From Hyphomicrobiales bacterium (GTDB lineage: Bacteria; Pseudomonadota; Alphaproteobacteria; Rhizobiales; Rhizobiaceae): a DNA stretch of 64,000 bases. The stretch lies in the NCBI GenBank assembly GCA_900473805.1, contig UCMS01000014.1, forward strand, positions 186,001 through 250,000, read 5' to 3'. The notes below the pieces were generated by a model that saw only the letters and a program-made list of their open reading frames with translations, ran no database searches and was not told the DNA's origin. The position numbers and the translations under genes are program-made. Below are positions 46,658 to 56,577 of this stretch, in pieces (within the stretch, counting starts at the first letter, position 1; each line of letters starts with the position of its first letter).

Positions 46658-46932
46658 CTTATCACATCGAACCTACACTTTACAGCGCGCTGCGCGGTCG
46701 GGTTAACAGGTACCCCTCTCCCCGCGGCATATCCTCGTCTCAAAGCTATGCCTTGCGGAAAACGAAGCAGCGACAGCGCGACACGCGCTCCATATTCGGC
46801 AACGAGGCGACCAATCTGCTCATAGGCAGTGTCTGCCCTTATCTTTTCTTTATTCTCATCGCGCCTCTTCCCAATCGAAGCCTGACCCGAAGCGCCCTTA
46901 ATTCTCCTCCTGTATCAACAGGAGAAACGGAC

Positions 46933-47016
46933 ATGTCCGACCTCATTTTCATCGCGCTTGGCGCAGGCACGCTTCTCGTGCTTGCTTTTTATGCCCGCGC
47001 GCTCGACCGGCTGTGA
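46933..47016 (+). CDS. 27-residue membrane microprotein opening the kdp operon
   Basis: The sequence is MSDLIFIALGAGTLLVLAF followed by YARALDRL: one transmembrane helix and a short basic cytoplasmic tail. GGAGAAACGG precedes the ATG at good distance. It stands directly before kdpF in the same orientation. Similar short proteins with a Tyr-Ala-Arg-x-x-Asp-Arg-Leu-like ending occur at this place in other kdp operons, to my knowledge without assigned function. It may be a second small stabilising subunit. Confidence 0.7.
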   Translation: MSDLIFIALGAGTLLVLAFYARALDRL

Positions 47017-47027
47017 GGGGCACGCAG

Positions 47028-47114
47028 ATGCTTGAACCCCTCTTCGGCCTCTTCGTCGCCATTGCGCTTGGCATCTATCTCGTGGTGACGCTGCTGCGTC
47101 CCGAGCGTTTCTGA
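47028..47114 (+). CDS. kdpF: Potassium-transporting ATPase subunit F
   Basis: 28 residues, a single hydrophobic helix ending in the family motif TLLRPERF. KdpF is a small membrane peptide that stabilises the KdpABC complex. It starts 11 bp after the preceding microprotein and ends 14 bp before kdpA. It is easily missed because of its length. Confidence 0.85.
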   Translation: MLEPLFGLFVAIALGIYLVVTLLRPERF

Positions 47115-47128
47115 TCGGGAGCAGATCC

Positions 47129-48838
47129 ATGACCCTTGTCGGATGGCTGCAGATCAGCCTCCTCTTCCTCGCCGTTATCATCGTCATCAAACCACTCGGC
47201 CTTTACATGGCGCGGGTGTTTTCCGGCGAGAGGACCTTTTTGTCACCCGTGCTCGGCCGCGTGGAGCGCGATCTCTACCGCGTCAGCGGCGTCAACCCCG
47301 AGAAGGAGCAGAGCTGGCTCGGCTACACGCTCGCCATGCTCACCTTTTCGCTCGCCGGTTTTCTCGGGCTTTACGCCATGCTGCGGCTGCAGGCCTATCT
47401 GCCGCTGAACCCTCAAGGGTTTCCGGCTGTGCCGGCCGATCTCGCCTTCAACACGGCGGTCTCCTTCGTCACCAACACCAACTGGCAGAACTATGCCGGC
47501 GAGACGACGATGAGCCATTTCTCCCAGATGGCCGGCCTCACCGTGCAGAACTTCCTCTCCGCCGCGACCGGCATGGCCCTTGCCGTCGCCCTCACTCGCG
47601 CACTTGCCCGCTCCAAGGTGGCAACGCTCGGCAATTTCTGGGTCGATATGACGAGGGCCACGCTCTACGTGCTGCTGCCGCTTGCCATCGTCGTCGCACT
47701 TGCTTTCGTCGCCATGGGCCTGCCCCAGACGCTCGATGCCTCGGTCACGGCCACGACGCTCGAAGGCACCAATCAGGTGATTTCGCTCGGCCCCGTCGCG
47801 TCCCAGGAAGCGATCAAGCAGCTCGGCACCAATGGCGGCGGCTTCTTCAATGCCAATGCCGCGCATCCCTTCGAGAACCCGACCGCCTGGTCGAACTATC
47901 TCAACATCTTCGCCATGCTGTCGATCTCGGCCGCCATGATCTACACCTTCGGCCAGATGGTCGGAAACCGCAGGCAGGGCTGGGCACTGATATCGGCCAT
48001 GGCATTCCTGCTGATTGCAGGCGTGGCTGTCACCTACTGGGCTGAGGCCCAGGGCAATACCATCCAGACGGCGATCGGTGTCGATCCGGCGCTCGGCAAC
48101 ATGGAAGGCAAGGAAATCCGTTTCGGCCAGGCCATGACAGCACTTTATGCAGCTGTTACCACAGGCCTCTCGGACGGCGGTGTCAACGGCATGCATGGCT
48201 CGTTCACAGGCCTGGGTGGTCTGGTGCCGATGTTCCTGATCCAACTCGGCGAAGTGCTGCCCGGCGGTGTCGGCTCCGGTCTTTACGGCATGCTGGTCTT
48301 CGCAATCCTGTCCGTCTTCGTCGCTGGCCTGATGGTTGGACGCACGCCGGAATTCCTCGGCAAGAAGATCGAGGGACGCGAGATGAAGTTCGCCATGCTG
48401 GCCGTGCTCATCCTGCCGCTGGTCATCCTCGGCTTCACCGCCGTATCGGCCATGCTGCCCTTTGCGGTGGCGAGCATCGGCACGGCTGGCCCCCACGGCC
48501 TGTCTGAAATCCTCTATGCCTATACCTCGGCTGCCGGCAACAACGGCTCGGCCTTCGGTGGCCTCACCGGCAACACAGTCTGGTACAACACCACGCTCGG
48601 GATCGCGATGCTGCTCGGCCGCTTCGCCTATGTCGTGCCAGTCATGGCGATTGCCGGATCCCTCGCCGCCAAGGTGAAGTCGCCCGCTTCCGCCGGCACC
48701 TTCCCCACCGATGGCCCGCTCTTCGTTGGCCTGCTGATCGGTATCATCCTCATTCTCGGCGGCCTGCAATTCCTGCCCGCACTTGTGCTCGGCCCGATCG
48801 TCGAACACTTCGCCATGCTCGCTGGCCAGACCTTCTAA
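47129..48838 (+). CDS. kdpA: Potassium-transporting ATPase, K+-channel-like subunit
   Basis: 569 residues with about ten membrane helices. The selectivity-filter-like loops are present: [34 protein letters not shown], and [15 protein letters not shown], and [15 protein letters not shown]. KdpA binds and conducts K+ in the high-affinity Kdp pump of the inner membrane. It is followed 10 bp later by kdpB. Confidence 0.97.
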   Translation: MTLVGWLQISLLFLAVIIVIKPLGLYMARVFSGERTFLSPVLGRVERDLYRVSGVNPEKEQSWLGYTLAMLTFSLAGFLGLYAMLRLQAYLPLNPQGFPAVPADLAFNTAVSFVTNTNWQNYAGETTMSHFSQMAGLTVQNFLSAATGMALAVALTRALARSKVATLGNFWVDMTRATLYVLLPLAIVVALAFVAMGLPQTLDASVTATTLEGTNQVISLGPVASQEAIKQLGTNGGGFFNANAAHPFENPTAWSNYLNIFAMLSISAAMIYTFGQMVGNRRQGWALISAMAFLLIAGVAVTYWAEAQGNTIQTAIGVDPALGNMEGKEIRFGQAMTALYAAVTTGLSDGGVNGMHGSFTGLGGLVPMFLIQLGEVLPGGVGSGLYGMLVFAILSVFVAGLMVGRTPEFLGKKIEGREMKFAMLAVLILPLVILGFTAVSAMLPFAVASIGTAGPHGLSEILYAYTSAAGNNGSAFGGLTGNTVWYNTTLGIAMLLGRFAYVVPVMAIAGSLAAKVKSPASAGTFPTDGPLFVGLLIGIILILGGLQFLPALVLGPIVEHFAMLAGQTF

Positions 48839-48848
48839 AGGACCCATC

Positions 48849-50885
48849 ATGTCAAAAGACCACAAGGCTCCCGGTCTTCTCGACCCTGCAATCCTGTTTC
48901 CGGCGATGCGCGATGCCGTTGTGAAGCTCGATCCGCGCAAGCTGTTGCGCAACCCGGTCATCTTCGTGACCGAGATCGTCGCCGTCGTCGTGACGATCCT
49001 CTTCATCCGCGACCTCGCCCAAGATCCGGGCGAGGCCGGCTTCTCCGGCCAGATCGCCGCCTGGCTCTGGTTCACCGTACTCTTCGCCACCTTTGCCGAA
49101 GCCGTGGCCGAGGGTAGGGGCCGCGCCCAGGCAGACAGCCTGAAAAAGACCAAGTCGGAACTCGTCGCCCGCCGTCTTGGCACAAATGGCAAGACGGAAA
49201 CCATCCCGGCCTCCAGCCTCAAGGTCGGCGATATCGTGCTCGTCGCAGCCGGCGAGCTTATCCCCGGCGATGGCGAAGTGATCGAGGGCGTCGCCTCGGT
49301 CAATGAAAGCGCCATCACCGGCGAATCCGCACCTGTCATCCGCGAATCCGGTGGAGACCGTTCGGCGGTCACCGGCGGCACGCAGGTTCTCTCCGACGAA
49401 ATCAAGATCAGGATCACCGTCCAGCCGGGCTCGTCCTTCGTCGACCGGATGATCGCCCTGATCGAAGGCGCCCAGCGCCAGAAGACGCCGAACGAGATCG
49501 CGCTGTCGATCCTGCTCTCGGGCCTGACTCTGATCTTCTTGCTTGTCTGCGTCGCGATCTGGGGCCTGGCCGGCTATTCCGGCACGGTGCTCTCGATGAC
49601 GGTGCTGGCGGCCCTTCTCGTCACGCTGATCCCGACCACGATCGGCGGCCTGCTCTCGGCCATCGGCATCGCCGGCATGGACCGCCTCGTGCGCTTCAAC
49701 GTCATCGCCACCTCCGGCCGCGCTGTCGAGGCCGCCGGCGACGTGGATACGCTTCTCCTCGACAAGACGGGCACGATCACCTTCGGCAACCGCATGGCGA
49801 GCGACTTTCTGGCCGCTCCGGGGGTGACGCCGACTGAACTCGCCGAAGCCGCCCTCATCGCCTCGTTGTCGGACGAAACGCCGGAAGGCCGCTCCGTCGT
49901 CGCGCTGGCGACGGGTGAGTTCGGTGTACCCCTGCCGAAGGCCGAGTTCGATGCCGTGATCGGCTTCACCGCCGAAACCCGCCTTTCCGGCGTCGACATC
50001 GGTCAGCGCCGCCTGCGCAAAGGCGCCGTCGATGCGGTGCTGAAGTTCGCCGGCCTCACCGATCAGGATGCTCCGGCCGAATTCCGCCGCGCCGTCGACC
50101 AGGTCGCCCGCACCGGCGGCACGCCGCTCGGCGTTGCCGATGGCGACCGCCTGCTCGGCGTGATCCACCTCAAGGACGTGGTCAAACCTGGCATCAAGGA
50201 ACGTTTCGCGGCCTTGCGCGCCATGGGCATCCGCACGGTCATGGTCACAGGTGACAACCCGGTCACGGCCGCGGCAATCGCCTCGGAAGCCGGCGTCGAT
50301 GACTTCCTCGCCCAGGCAACCCCGGAAGACAAGCTCGCCTATATCCGCCGGGAACAGCAGGGCGGTCGCCTGATCGCCATGTGCGGCGACGGCACCAATG
50401 ATGCGCCGGCCCTTGCCCAGGCCGATGTCGGGGTCGCGATGCAGACCGGCACGCAGGCCGCCCGCGAGGCCGCCAACATGGTGGATCTGGATTCCAGCCC
50501 GACCAAGCTCATCGAGATCGTTGAGATCGGCAAGCAGCTGCTGATGACGCGGGGATCGCTGACGACGTTTTCGATCGCCAATGATGTGGCCAAATACTTC
50601 GCCATCATACCGGCGCTGTTCGTGGCCACCTATCCGGCGCTCGAAGCCCTCAACATCATGGGGCTGACGTCGCCGCAGTCGGCTATTCTGTCCGCCGTCA
50701 TCTTCAACGCGCTGATCATCGTGGCGCTGATCCCGCTGGCATTGAAAGGCGTGGCTTACCGTCCGTCCGGTGCAGCGGCACTGCTGCGTCGCAACCTGCT
50801 GGTCTACGGCGTCGGTGGCCTGATCCTTCCCTTCGCCGGGATCAAGGTCATCGACATCGCCGTCAGCGCCCTTCATCTGGTGTAA
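48849..50885 (+). CDS. kdpB: Potassium-transporting P-type ATPase, catalytic subunit
   Basis: 678 residues from ATG 48849. P-type ATPase motifs are in order: the actuator TGES, the phosphorylation site [11 protein letters not shown], the ATP-binding SDETPEGRS and [17 protein letters not shown], and the hinge [19 protein letters not shown]. It hydrolyses ATP to drive K+ uptake through KdpA. It is followed after 2 bp by kdpC. Confidence 0.98.
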   Translation: MSKDHKAPGLLDPAILFPAMRDAVVKLDPRKLLRNPVIFVTEIVAVVVTILFIRDLAQDPGEAGFSGQIAAWLWFTVLFATFAEAVAEGRGRAQADSLKKTKSELVARRLGTNGKTETIPASSLKVGDIVLVAAGELIPGDGEVIEGVASVNESAITGESAPVIRESGGDRSAVTGGTQVLSDEIKIRITVQPGSSFVDRMIALIEGAQRQKTPNEIALSILLSGLTLIFLLVCVAIWGLAGYSGTVLSMTVLAALLVTLIPTTIGGLLSAIGIAGMDRLVRFNVIATSGRAVEAAGDVDTLLLDKTGTITFGNRMASDFLAAPGVTPTELAEAALIASLSDETPEGRSVVALATGEFGVPLPKAEFDAVIGFTAETRLSGVDIGQRRLRKGAVDAVLKFAGLTDQDAPAEFRRAVDQVARTGGTPLGVADGDRLLGVIHLKDVVKPGIKERFAALRAMGIRTVMVTGDNPVTAAAIASEAGVDDFLAQATPEDKLAYIRREQQGGRLIAMCGDGTNDAPALAQADVGVAMQTGTQAAREAANMVDLDSSPTKLIEIVEIGKQLLMTRGSLTTFSIANDVAKYFAIIPALFVATYPALEALNIMGLTSPQSAILSAVIFNALIIVALIPLALKGVAYRPSGAAALLRRNLLVYGVGGLILPFAGIKVIDIAVSALHLV

Positions 50886-50887
50886 TC

Positions 50888-51457
50888 ATGCTCAACCATC
50901 TCAGACCCGCACTCACCCTCGTTGTCGCCATGACCGCACTCACCGGTCTCGCCTATCCCCTAGCGATCAACGGCGTCGCTCAGGCTGTCATGCCTGAAAA
51001 AGCCAATGGCAGCCTGATCGAACGCGACGGCAAGGTCATCGGCTCAAGCCTGATCGGCCAGAATTTCGCCTCCGACCGCTATTTCTGGCCGCGCCCTTCG
51101 GCGACGGGGCCAGACCCCTATAATGCTGCCGCATCCTCCGGCTCCAACCTCGGCACGACCTCGGTCAAGCTGAAGGAGCGCGTGGCGGGCGATGTCGCAC
51201 GGCTGACCGCAACCGGCATCGCGCAGCCGGTGCCGGCAGACGCCGTCACCACCTCGGGCTCCGGCCTCGACCCGCATATCTCGCCCGCCTTCGCCGAGGC
51301 ACAGGTGACGCGCGTGGCGCAGGCGAGGGGGCTCCAACCGGTTGCCGTTGCAACCCTCGTCGAGCAAACGATCGAAAAGCCCGATTTCGGCGTTATCGGC
51401 GAAGCAAGGGTCAATGTGCTAGAGCTCAACCTGGCTCTCGATGCCCTGAACAGATGA
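50888..51457 (+). CDS. kdpC: Potassium-transporting ATPase subunit C
   Basis: 189 residues with one N-terminal membrane helix. Typical parts are LTGLAYPLAINGVAQ, GSLIGQNF, the RPSATGPDPYNAAASSGSNLG segment, and the C-terminal GEARVNVLELNLALD. KdpC is a periplasm-facing subunit that raises the affinity of the KdpFABC complex. It lies between kdpB and kdpD with gaps of a few bases. Confidence 0.97.
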   Translation: MLNHLRPALTLVVAMTALTGLAYPLAINGVAQAVMPEKANGSLIERDGKVIGSSLIGQNFASDRYFWPRPSATGPDPYNAAASSGSNLGTTSVKLKERVAGDVARLTATGIAQPVPADAVTTSGSGLDPHISPAFAEAQVTRVAQARGLQPVAVATLVEQTIEKPDFGVIGEARVNVLELNLALDALNR

Positions 51458-51464
51458 GAACTTG

Positions 51465-54152
51465 ATGGCGGACGACGACCGCAGGGACGAACGGCGTCCC
51501 GATCCCGATGCCCTGCTTGCCCTGGCGGAAAAAGACCGCCGGGGCAAGCTCACCGTTTTTCTGGGGGCCGCCCCCGGCGTTGGCAAGACCTATGCGATGC
51601 TGTCGCGCGCCCGACGCCTCAAGGCTGATGGCAGCGACGTCGTCATCGGGCTGGTCGAGACCCACGGTCGCGGCGAGACCGCAGCCCTGCTCGACGGCCT
51701 TGAGATCCTGCCGCGCCGCAGGGTCGCCCATCGCGGCCGCATGCTCGAAGAGTTCGACCTTGATGCAGCGCTTCAGCGGCGTCCCCGGATCGTCATCGTC
51801 GACGAGCTCGCCCATTCCAACCCGGAAGACAGCCGCCATCCGAAGCGCCACCAGGACATCGAGGAGCTGATCGCAGCCGGGATCGATGTCTGGACGGCGC
51901 TCAACATCCAGCACCTCGAAAGCCTTGCCGATCTCGTTGCCCAGATCACCGGTGTCACCGTGCGCGAACGGGTGCCCGACATCGTCCTCAAACGTGCAGA
52001 CGAGGTGCTGCTCGTCGACCTCGCGCCATCCGAACTGATCGAGCGCCTGAAGGAGGGCAAGGTCTATCTGCCCGAAAGCGCCAACCGCGCCGTTGACCGC
52101 TTCTTCCGCCTCGGCAATCTGACGGCGCTGCGCGAACTAGCACTGCGCCGCACCGCCGACCGCGTCGATGATCAGATGGTCGATTATCTCAAGCAGAATG
52201 CCATCGATGGTCCCTGGGCCACGGGTGAGCGCCTGCTGGTCTGTGTCGGCTCCGATCCACTGTCGGAAAAGGTCGTGCGCGTCGCAAGCCGGCTCGCCTC
52301 GGGGCTCAACGCCCCCTGGCTGGTCGTCTCGATCGAGCGTGCCGACCGGGAAGTGGAGACGCCGGAACGCCTGCAGCGGATAGAGACGCTGTTTCGGCTC
52401 GCCGAACAGCTCGGCGCCGAGACACGCCGCGTCATCGGCAATGATTTCGTCGAAGAGATCCTGAAGCTCGCCCGGCGCGAGCATGCAACCCAGATCGTCA
52501 TCGGCACGCGCAAGCGCAGCCGCTGGCAAAGATATGTCACACGGTCGCTGCCGGATGCCTTGTCCCGTCGTGCCTCGGGTCTCGGTGTGCACATCGTCAC
52601 GCCCGACACCTCGACCGAGGAGATGCGACGCCGCGTCTTTCGCATGCCCAGAGCGACGGCCGTGCGCCAGTCCGCGCTTTCCGCCTTCGGCTTCGTCGCG
52701 ATCACGGCCATGATCGGCAAGGGCATTGATGTCTTCATCGAACTGCCGAACATATCGCTGCTGTTCCTGCTTGCGGTTTTGGGAGCCTCCGTCGTCGGCG
52801 GCTACATGGCCGCCTTCCTCGCCGCTGCTTTGTCGGCGCTCGCTTACAATTTCTTCTTTATCGATCCGATCCATACTTTCACGATTGCCGCGCCCCACGA
52901 GGTTTTCGCGCTCTTGATCTTCTTCGCGGTGGCCCTGATTGCCGGGGGCTTCGCCTCACGCATTCGGGAACAGGCGGAGATTGCGCGGGTGAGGGCGACG
53001 GCCCTCCAGTCACTCTATGATTTCTCCCGCAAGCTCGCGAGCACGGCGAGAGGCGAGGATGCGATCTGGCTCGCCGTTTCGCAATTGCAGGCGAGCCTCA
53101 AGCGCAAGGTCGTGCTGCTCGTGCCGCGCAAAGGCGATCTCAGCGTGGCCGCCGCCTGGCCGCCGGACACCGAACTCGACGTCACGGACTTGACGGCCGC
53201 CCGCTGGACGCATGACAAGCGAGAACCCGCCGGCCATGGCACAGGCACCCTGCCGAACAGCCGCTTCGAGTTCCGGCCCTTGCTCGGGCCGCACGGCATC
53301 GTCGGGGTCTGCGGCATTGAGCATGCCGGAGAGAGGCTCGACCAGAACGCCGAGCGCTCGCTCACCGCCATCCTCGATCAGACGGCGATTGCGCTCGACC
53401 GCGCGCGCCTTGCCGATGAAACCGTCGAGCAGGCCGCGAGGCTGGAAGGAGAGCGTTACCGCGAAGCGCTGCTCTCTTCGATCTCGCATGATCTGCGCAC
53501 CCCGCTTGCGACAATTACCGGTGCCGTGACTGGTCTGCGCCAGCTCGGCGAGCGGATGACGCCTGAGAACCGCGACGACCTCCTCCAGTCGATCGAGGAA
53601 GAAAGCAGCCGCATGAGCCGCTTCGTCGCCAATCTGCTCGACATGACCCGCATCGAAGCAGGCACGCTGAAGCCCAAGCAGGATTGGGTGGATGTCGCCG
53701 ACGTCATCCAGTCAGCCGTCGAGCGCACCCGCAAACACGCGACCGGTCGCATCATCGAGACCGGCATTGCGGCGGATCTGCCGCTGATCCGGGGTGATAG
53801 TGTGCTCATCGGCCAGGTGCTGTTCAACCTCCTGGACAATGCCGTGAAATATGGCGGCGGAGAGCCGGTCAACGTCTATGCCCGCCGGGATGGCAAGGAT
53901 GTGCTGATTTCAGTCACCGACCTCGGCAAGGGCATTCCGCCTGAGGATCTGGACCGGATCTTCGAAAAATTCTATCGCAGGGGCAAGCCGGACGGTCGCT
54001 CGCCGGGCACCGGGCTCGGCCTTTCCATTGCGCGCGGCTTCGTCGAGGCGATGGGTGGGCGGATCCATGCGGAAAGCCCGGCGCTCAAGAAGCGGGGCAC
54101 GCGCATCGTCATGCGGTTTCCCGGAAGTGAAGAGAGGGACCAGATCAAGTGA
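51465..54152 (+). CDS. kdpD: Osmosensitive K+ channel histidine kinase
   Basis: 895 residues from ATG 51465; a TTG lies one codon upstream. The N-terminal KdpD sensor domain has an ATP-binding loop (GAAPGVGKTYAML), followed by a universal-stress-protein-like domain (TQIVIGTRKRSRW), four membrane helices around residues 400-500, a GAF domain, the phosphoacceptor His in SSISHDLRTPLATI, and the HATPase N, G1 and G2 boxes (LLDNAVKYGG, DLGKGIP, GTGLGLSIA). It senses low K+ or turgor and phosphorylates KdpE. Its stop overlaps the kdpE start. Confidence 0.97.
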   Translation: MADDDRRDERRPDPDALLALAEKDRRGKLTVFLGAAPGVGKTYAMLSRARRLKADGSDVVIGLVETHGRGETAALLDGLEILPRRRVAHRGRMLEEFDLDAALQRRPRIVIVDELAHSNPEDSRHPKRHQDIEELIAAGIDVWTALNIQHLESLADLVAQITGVTVRERVPDIVLKRADEVLLVDLAPSELIERLKEGKVYLPESANRAVDRFFRLGNLTALRELALRRTADRVDDQMVDYLKQNAIDGPWATGERLLVCVGSDPLSEKVVRVASRLASGLNAPWLVVSIERADREVETPERLQRIETLFRLAEQLGAETRRVIGNDFVEEILKLARREHATQIVIGTRKRSRWQRYVTRSLPDALSRRASGLGVHIVTPDTSTEEMRRRVFRMPRATAVRQSALSAFGFVAITAMIGKGIDVFIELPNISLLFLLAVLGASVVGGYMAAFLAAALSALAYNFFFIDPIHTFTIAAPHEVFALLIFFAVALIAGGFASRIREQAEIARVRATALQSLYDFSRKLASTARGEDAIWLAVSQLQASLKRKVVLLVPRKGDLSVAAAWPPDTELDVTDLTAARWTHDKREPAGHGTGTLPNSRFEFRPLLGPHGIVGVCGIEHAGERLDQNAERSLTAILDQTAIALDRARLADETVEQAARLEGERYREALLSSISHDLRTPLATITGAVTGLRQLGERMTPENRDDLLQSIEEESSRMSRFVANLLDMTRIEAGTLKPKQDWVDVADVIQSAVERTRKHATGRIIETGIAADLPLIRGDSVLIGQVLFNLLDNAVKYGGGEPVNVYARRDGKDVLISVTDLGKGIPPEDLDRIFEKFYRRGKPDGRSPGTGLGLSIARGFVEAMGGRIHAESPALKKRGTRIVMRFPGSEERDQIK

Positions 54153-54838
54153 ACCAGTCCCGTATCCTGGTCGTCGATGACGAGCCGCAGATCCAGCGCT
54201 TCCTGAAGCCATCGTTGTCCGCTGCCGGTTACGAAGTGGTCGAAGCGGCCACGGGAGCCGAGGCGCTGAAGGCCGTCGCCACCCAGGCGCCCGATCTCGT
54301 CATCCTCGATCTCGGCCTGCCGGACATGGACGGCAAGGAGGTCATCGCCAGCCTGCGCGGCTGGTCGGACATTCCGATCGTCATTCTCTCGGCCAGAGAC
54401 CGTGAGAGCGAGAAGATCGCGGCACTCGATCTGGGCGCCGACGATTATATCGAGAAGCCATTCGGGGTGGGTGAACTGACCGCCCGCATCCGGACAGCAC
54501 TAAGACATCGAGGTCGCAAAGACGCCATCCCGACCATCATGGAAATCGATGGCCTGACGATCGATCCTGTCAAACGCCTCGTCTCGCGCGGTGGTGAGAT
54601 GGTGCATCTGACACCGAAGGAATACGACCTACTCCTGCTGCTCGCCCGCCATGCCGGACGGGTCGTCACGCACCGCACATTGCTGACATCCGTCTGGGGC
54701 CCCGCCCACGGCGACGACCTGCATTACCTGCGCGTCTTCATCGGCCAGCTCCGCCAGAAGATCGAACGCGATCCGACCCAGCCCCGGATCGTGCGCACGG
54801 AACCGGGCGTGGGATACAGGATGGCAGAGCAGGAGTGA
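54149..54838 (+). CDS. kdpE: Kdp operon response regulator (OmpR family)
   Basis: 229 residues from a GTG that overlaps the kdpD stop. The receiver domain carries the acidic pair Asp10-Asp11, the phosphoacceptor Asp54 (LVILDLGLPD) and the conserved Lys in DDYIEKPF. The OmpR-type winged helix follows (HLTPKEYDLLLLLARHAGRVVTH, DLHYLRVFIGQLRQKIE). Phosphorylated KdpE activates the kdp promoter, here expected within 46553-46932. It is the last gene of the operon. Confidence 0.97.
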   Translation: MNQSRILVVDDEPQIQRFLKPSLSAAGYEVVEAATGAEALKAVATQAPDLVILDLGLPDMDGKEVIASLRGWSDIPIVILSARDRESEKIAALDLGADDYIEKPFGVGELTARIRTALRHRGRKDAIPTIMEIDGLTIDPVKRLVSRGGEMVHLTPKEYDLLLLLARHAGRVVTHRTLLTSVWGPAHGDDLHYLRVFIGQLRQKIERDPTQPRIVRTEPGVGYRMAEQE

Positions 54839-55550
54839 CACCGACCTGGCCTATCGCCAGACCGTCCGCTTCTGCACCTGGAAAGGTTTGCCGACTGCCC
54901 GGTTTGTCACAAGCTCATCCCAGGAAACTGGCGCAGCACTACCGCGGAAATCTCAACACTTTAGCGTTGTTTTCGTGCGCGGAAGTCTCGGCATCATCTT
55001 CGGAACTCTATACGGCGCTCATCGAGATCAATGAACGTTGATTTTGCTCCGGCGTAACGATTGTTACCGACGCAGTGGAACAGATCGCGCAGTGCTTCGG
55101 CTCTTGGCAAGACAGAGCTACACGCTTTTTCCGCTTCGCGGATTTGAAGTAGCAGCACGTCTCCCGCATTGCCCGGATATCGCCGAGCCATCAAGTTCAA
55201 CTAAGTGGTGCATGTAGCGCGAACAAATCAGACACAGGAACATGCAGGGTAAAAATACCGTCGCGTCCCTAACAGAATACCGCGATTGCTCAACTGGTAG
55301 ATTATCCAGCTAGCGTCGTAGAAACACCAGTAAATTCAATCATACTTCAAGATTGATGGCGGAGAGGGTGGGACTCTTCCCCAATTAACGCAAAACCATA
55401 GGGTTTCCGCCAAGACACTGACGGATAAGCCCGATTTCGATACTTCGAGCGATACATTGAACGATACATTTTGGCAAGTAGACCTGTTCGGAGCCGCTGC
55501 CTTCCCCAATTCTGATCGCGCGATCTGGATCATCTAGGAGCCGATCCGGT
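54839..55550. other. Gene-poor stretch at the border of a probable island
   Basis: 712 bp with no convincing reading frame. Local composition is more AT-rich than the kdp genes, and short repeats occur (GATACATT twice near 55450-55470). It holds the tRNA-Ser-like 20-mer at 55357 and a D-arm-like string near 55285 that does not fold into a whole tRNA. The kdp block typical of the chromosome ends here and accessory genes start after it. Confidence 0.6.
55357..55376 (-). repeat. tRNA-Ser 3'-end remnant, probable attachment-site core
   Basis: On the minus strand the 20 bases read GAGTCCCACCCTCTCCGCCA. This equals the end of many bacterial tRNA-Ser genes, T-arm to CCA, with one apparent change (GAGTC for GAATC). 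No rest of a tRNA is present, so it looks like an att duplicate left by integration. The comparison is from memory. Confidence 0.5.
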
Positions 55551-55928
55551 TCATCTCGGTGGCGTTCTTTGTTTGTCCAGAGCGGCCACGACCTGGGGCG
55601 GATGCCACCTCCCCTTGGCCAGCCTGGAGCGCACGAGGGACACGTGTTTGGTCGCGTCGAGGGGATGCTTCGCCTTGTGTCGCGTTGCGTTGCAGAAGAC
55701 GCAGGCAGCCACGATATTGGGTGCGACGTCCCTGCCGCCATCGCATCTCGCCTCCACGTGCTCTGCCGTGCATCGAAATCGCTTCGCCAGACCCGGCGAA
55801 ATTCCATAGCGCTCGATGAACTCTTCCAGTGCGGTGTCCCACATCGGTAGCTGACAGTAGAAGCAACGCCAGCCCTGCTCTCGAGCAGCTTGCCTTCTCA
55901 GATTCTTGATTGCCTTAGTTGATGGCAT
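55551..55928 (-). CDS. HNH endonuclease
   Basis: 125 residues. The HNH zinc-finger nuclease pattern is complete: WRCFYCQLP supplies the first Cys pair, CTAEHVEARCDGG the catalytic His region, and NIVAACVFCNATR the Asn and second Cys pair. The basic C-terminus may bind DNA. Such small HNH proteins occur in mobile elements, restriction modules and phage packaging loci. It has no operon partner: the genes behind it run in the other direction. Exact role unknown. Confidence 0.85.
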   Translation of the reverse strand: MPSTKAIKNLRRQAAREQGWRCFYCQLPMWDTALEEFIERYGISPGLAKRFRCTAEHVEARCDGGRDVAPNIVAACVFCNATRHKAKHPLDATKHVSLVRSRLAKGRWHPPQVVAALDKQRTPPR

Positions 55929-56020
55929 GGGTCCACGTCCTTTGCTTCATTGCTGAAGCGGACGTGCAGCGACCGTTTTGCGGCCACCCCTCAGTTGGGA
56001 GGAAAACCCTCGCACAAGAC

Positions 56021-56039
56021 GACGTATGCGTAATACGTC
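56021..56039. repeat. Inverted repeat between HNH and hipBA genes
   Basis: A perfect 7-bp dyad (GACGTAT / ATACGTC) with a 5-nt spacer lies in the 370-bp gap 55929-56298, about 90 bp upstream of the HNH start codon. It could be an operator or part of a transcript end. There is no T-tract. Confidence 0.35.
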
Positions 56040-56220
56040 ACTCCGCAGTCTTTGAACGGTACGAGCGCCGATTGGACGCCTCGCTGACGAGTTCGTAGAA
56101 AACTCCAGGTGAGCGACATGTCTCACCTCCATCCACGAGCAGCTTACCAAAAGTTCGCGGTTGATCAACGGCAACAGAAAAGCTTCCCGATCGGGACGAT
56201 CCTGGTCGCACCATCGCTGT

Positions 56221-56277
56221 TCTTCCCTTACGGTAAGTTTTCATGGAAATTTATCAATTCTTCCTGTACGGTAAGTG
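56221..56277 (+). promoter_or_regulatory. Tandem operator repeats of the hipBA promoter
   Basis: Two 19-bp direct repeats (56221-56239 and 56259-56277) differ at two positions and start 38 bp apart. The core CTTACGGTAAG of the first is a perfect 11-bp palindrome. They end 22 bp before the hipB ATG, the usual place for binding of the antitoxin in autoregulated toxin-antitoxin operons. Confidence 0.65.
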
Positions 56278-56298
56278 AGCATATGGGGAGAGCCTATC

Positions 56299-56565
56299 AT
56301 GATCCGCTCAGCGGCAGAGTTCGGCGCGCTTGTCCGAGAACACAGGAAGAAGCTGGGATGGACCCAAACCCAGCTCGCGGAGCGCTGCGGGACCGGAGAG
56401 CGCTTCATCGTCGATCTGGAGAACGGCAAGCCCAGCTGTCAGCTCGAGAAATCCCTGATCGCGGCCAGAACGGTGGGTATCGACCTCGGCGATCTGAACT
56501 CGGCCTCCCCCTCGCCCGCTTCGGCGGCCGATGATGATCTCGGCTATCTGCCACGCTTTTCCTGA
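56299..56565 (+). CDS. hipB: HipB-like antitoxin, XRE-family DNA-binding protein
   Basis: 88 residues from ATG 56299; a GTG 24 bp upstream lies in the second operator repeat and is less likely. The Cro/CI-type helix-turn-helix covers residues 3-60 (FGALVREHRKKLGWTQTQLAERCGTGERFIVDLENGKP). The acidic, Ala/Ser-rich C-terminus may contact the toxin. HipB neutralises HipA and represses its own promoter. It is followed after 12 bp by the hipA gene. Confidence 0.88.
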   Translation: MIRSAAEFGALVREHRKKLGWTQTQLAERCGTGERFIVDLENGKPSCQLEKSLIAARTVGIDLGDLNSASPSPASAADDDLGYLPRFS

Positions 56566-56577
56566 TCGGATACGACC

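Noticed and set aside
47243..50876. Two very long open frames (674 and 724 codons) on the minus strand opposite kdpA and kdpB
   Set aside because: They mirror the codon pattern of the kdp genes, give low-complexity Asp/Glu/Arg/His-rich products, and have no family motifs. High-GC coding DNA commonly leaves such frames open.
55281..55310. D-arm-like string resembling part of a tRNA
   Set aside because: No matching acceptor, anticodon or T-arm could be paired around it; it is on the strand opposite to the tRNA-Ser-like 3' end.
56109..56534. 141-codon frame overlapping hipB and its operator
   Set aside because: Runs through the operator repeats and covers hipB in another frame; product Arg/Pro-rich and without motif.
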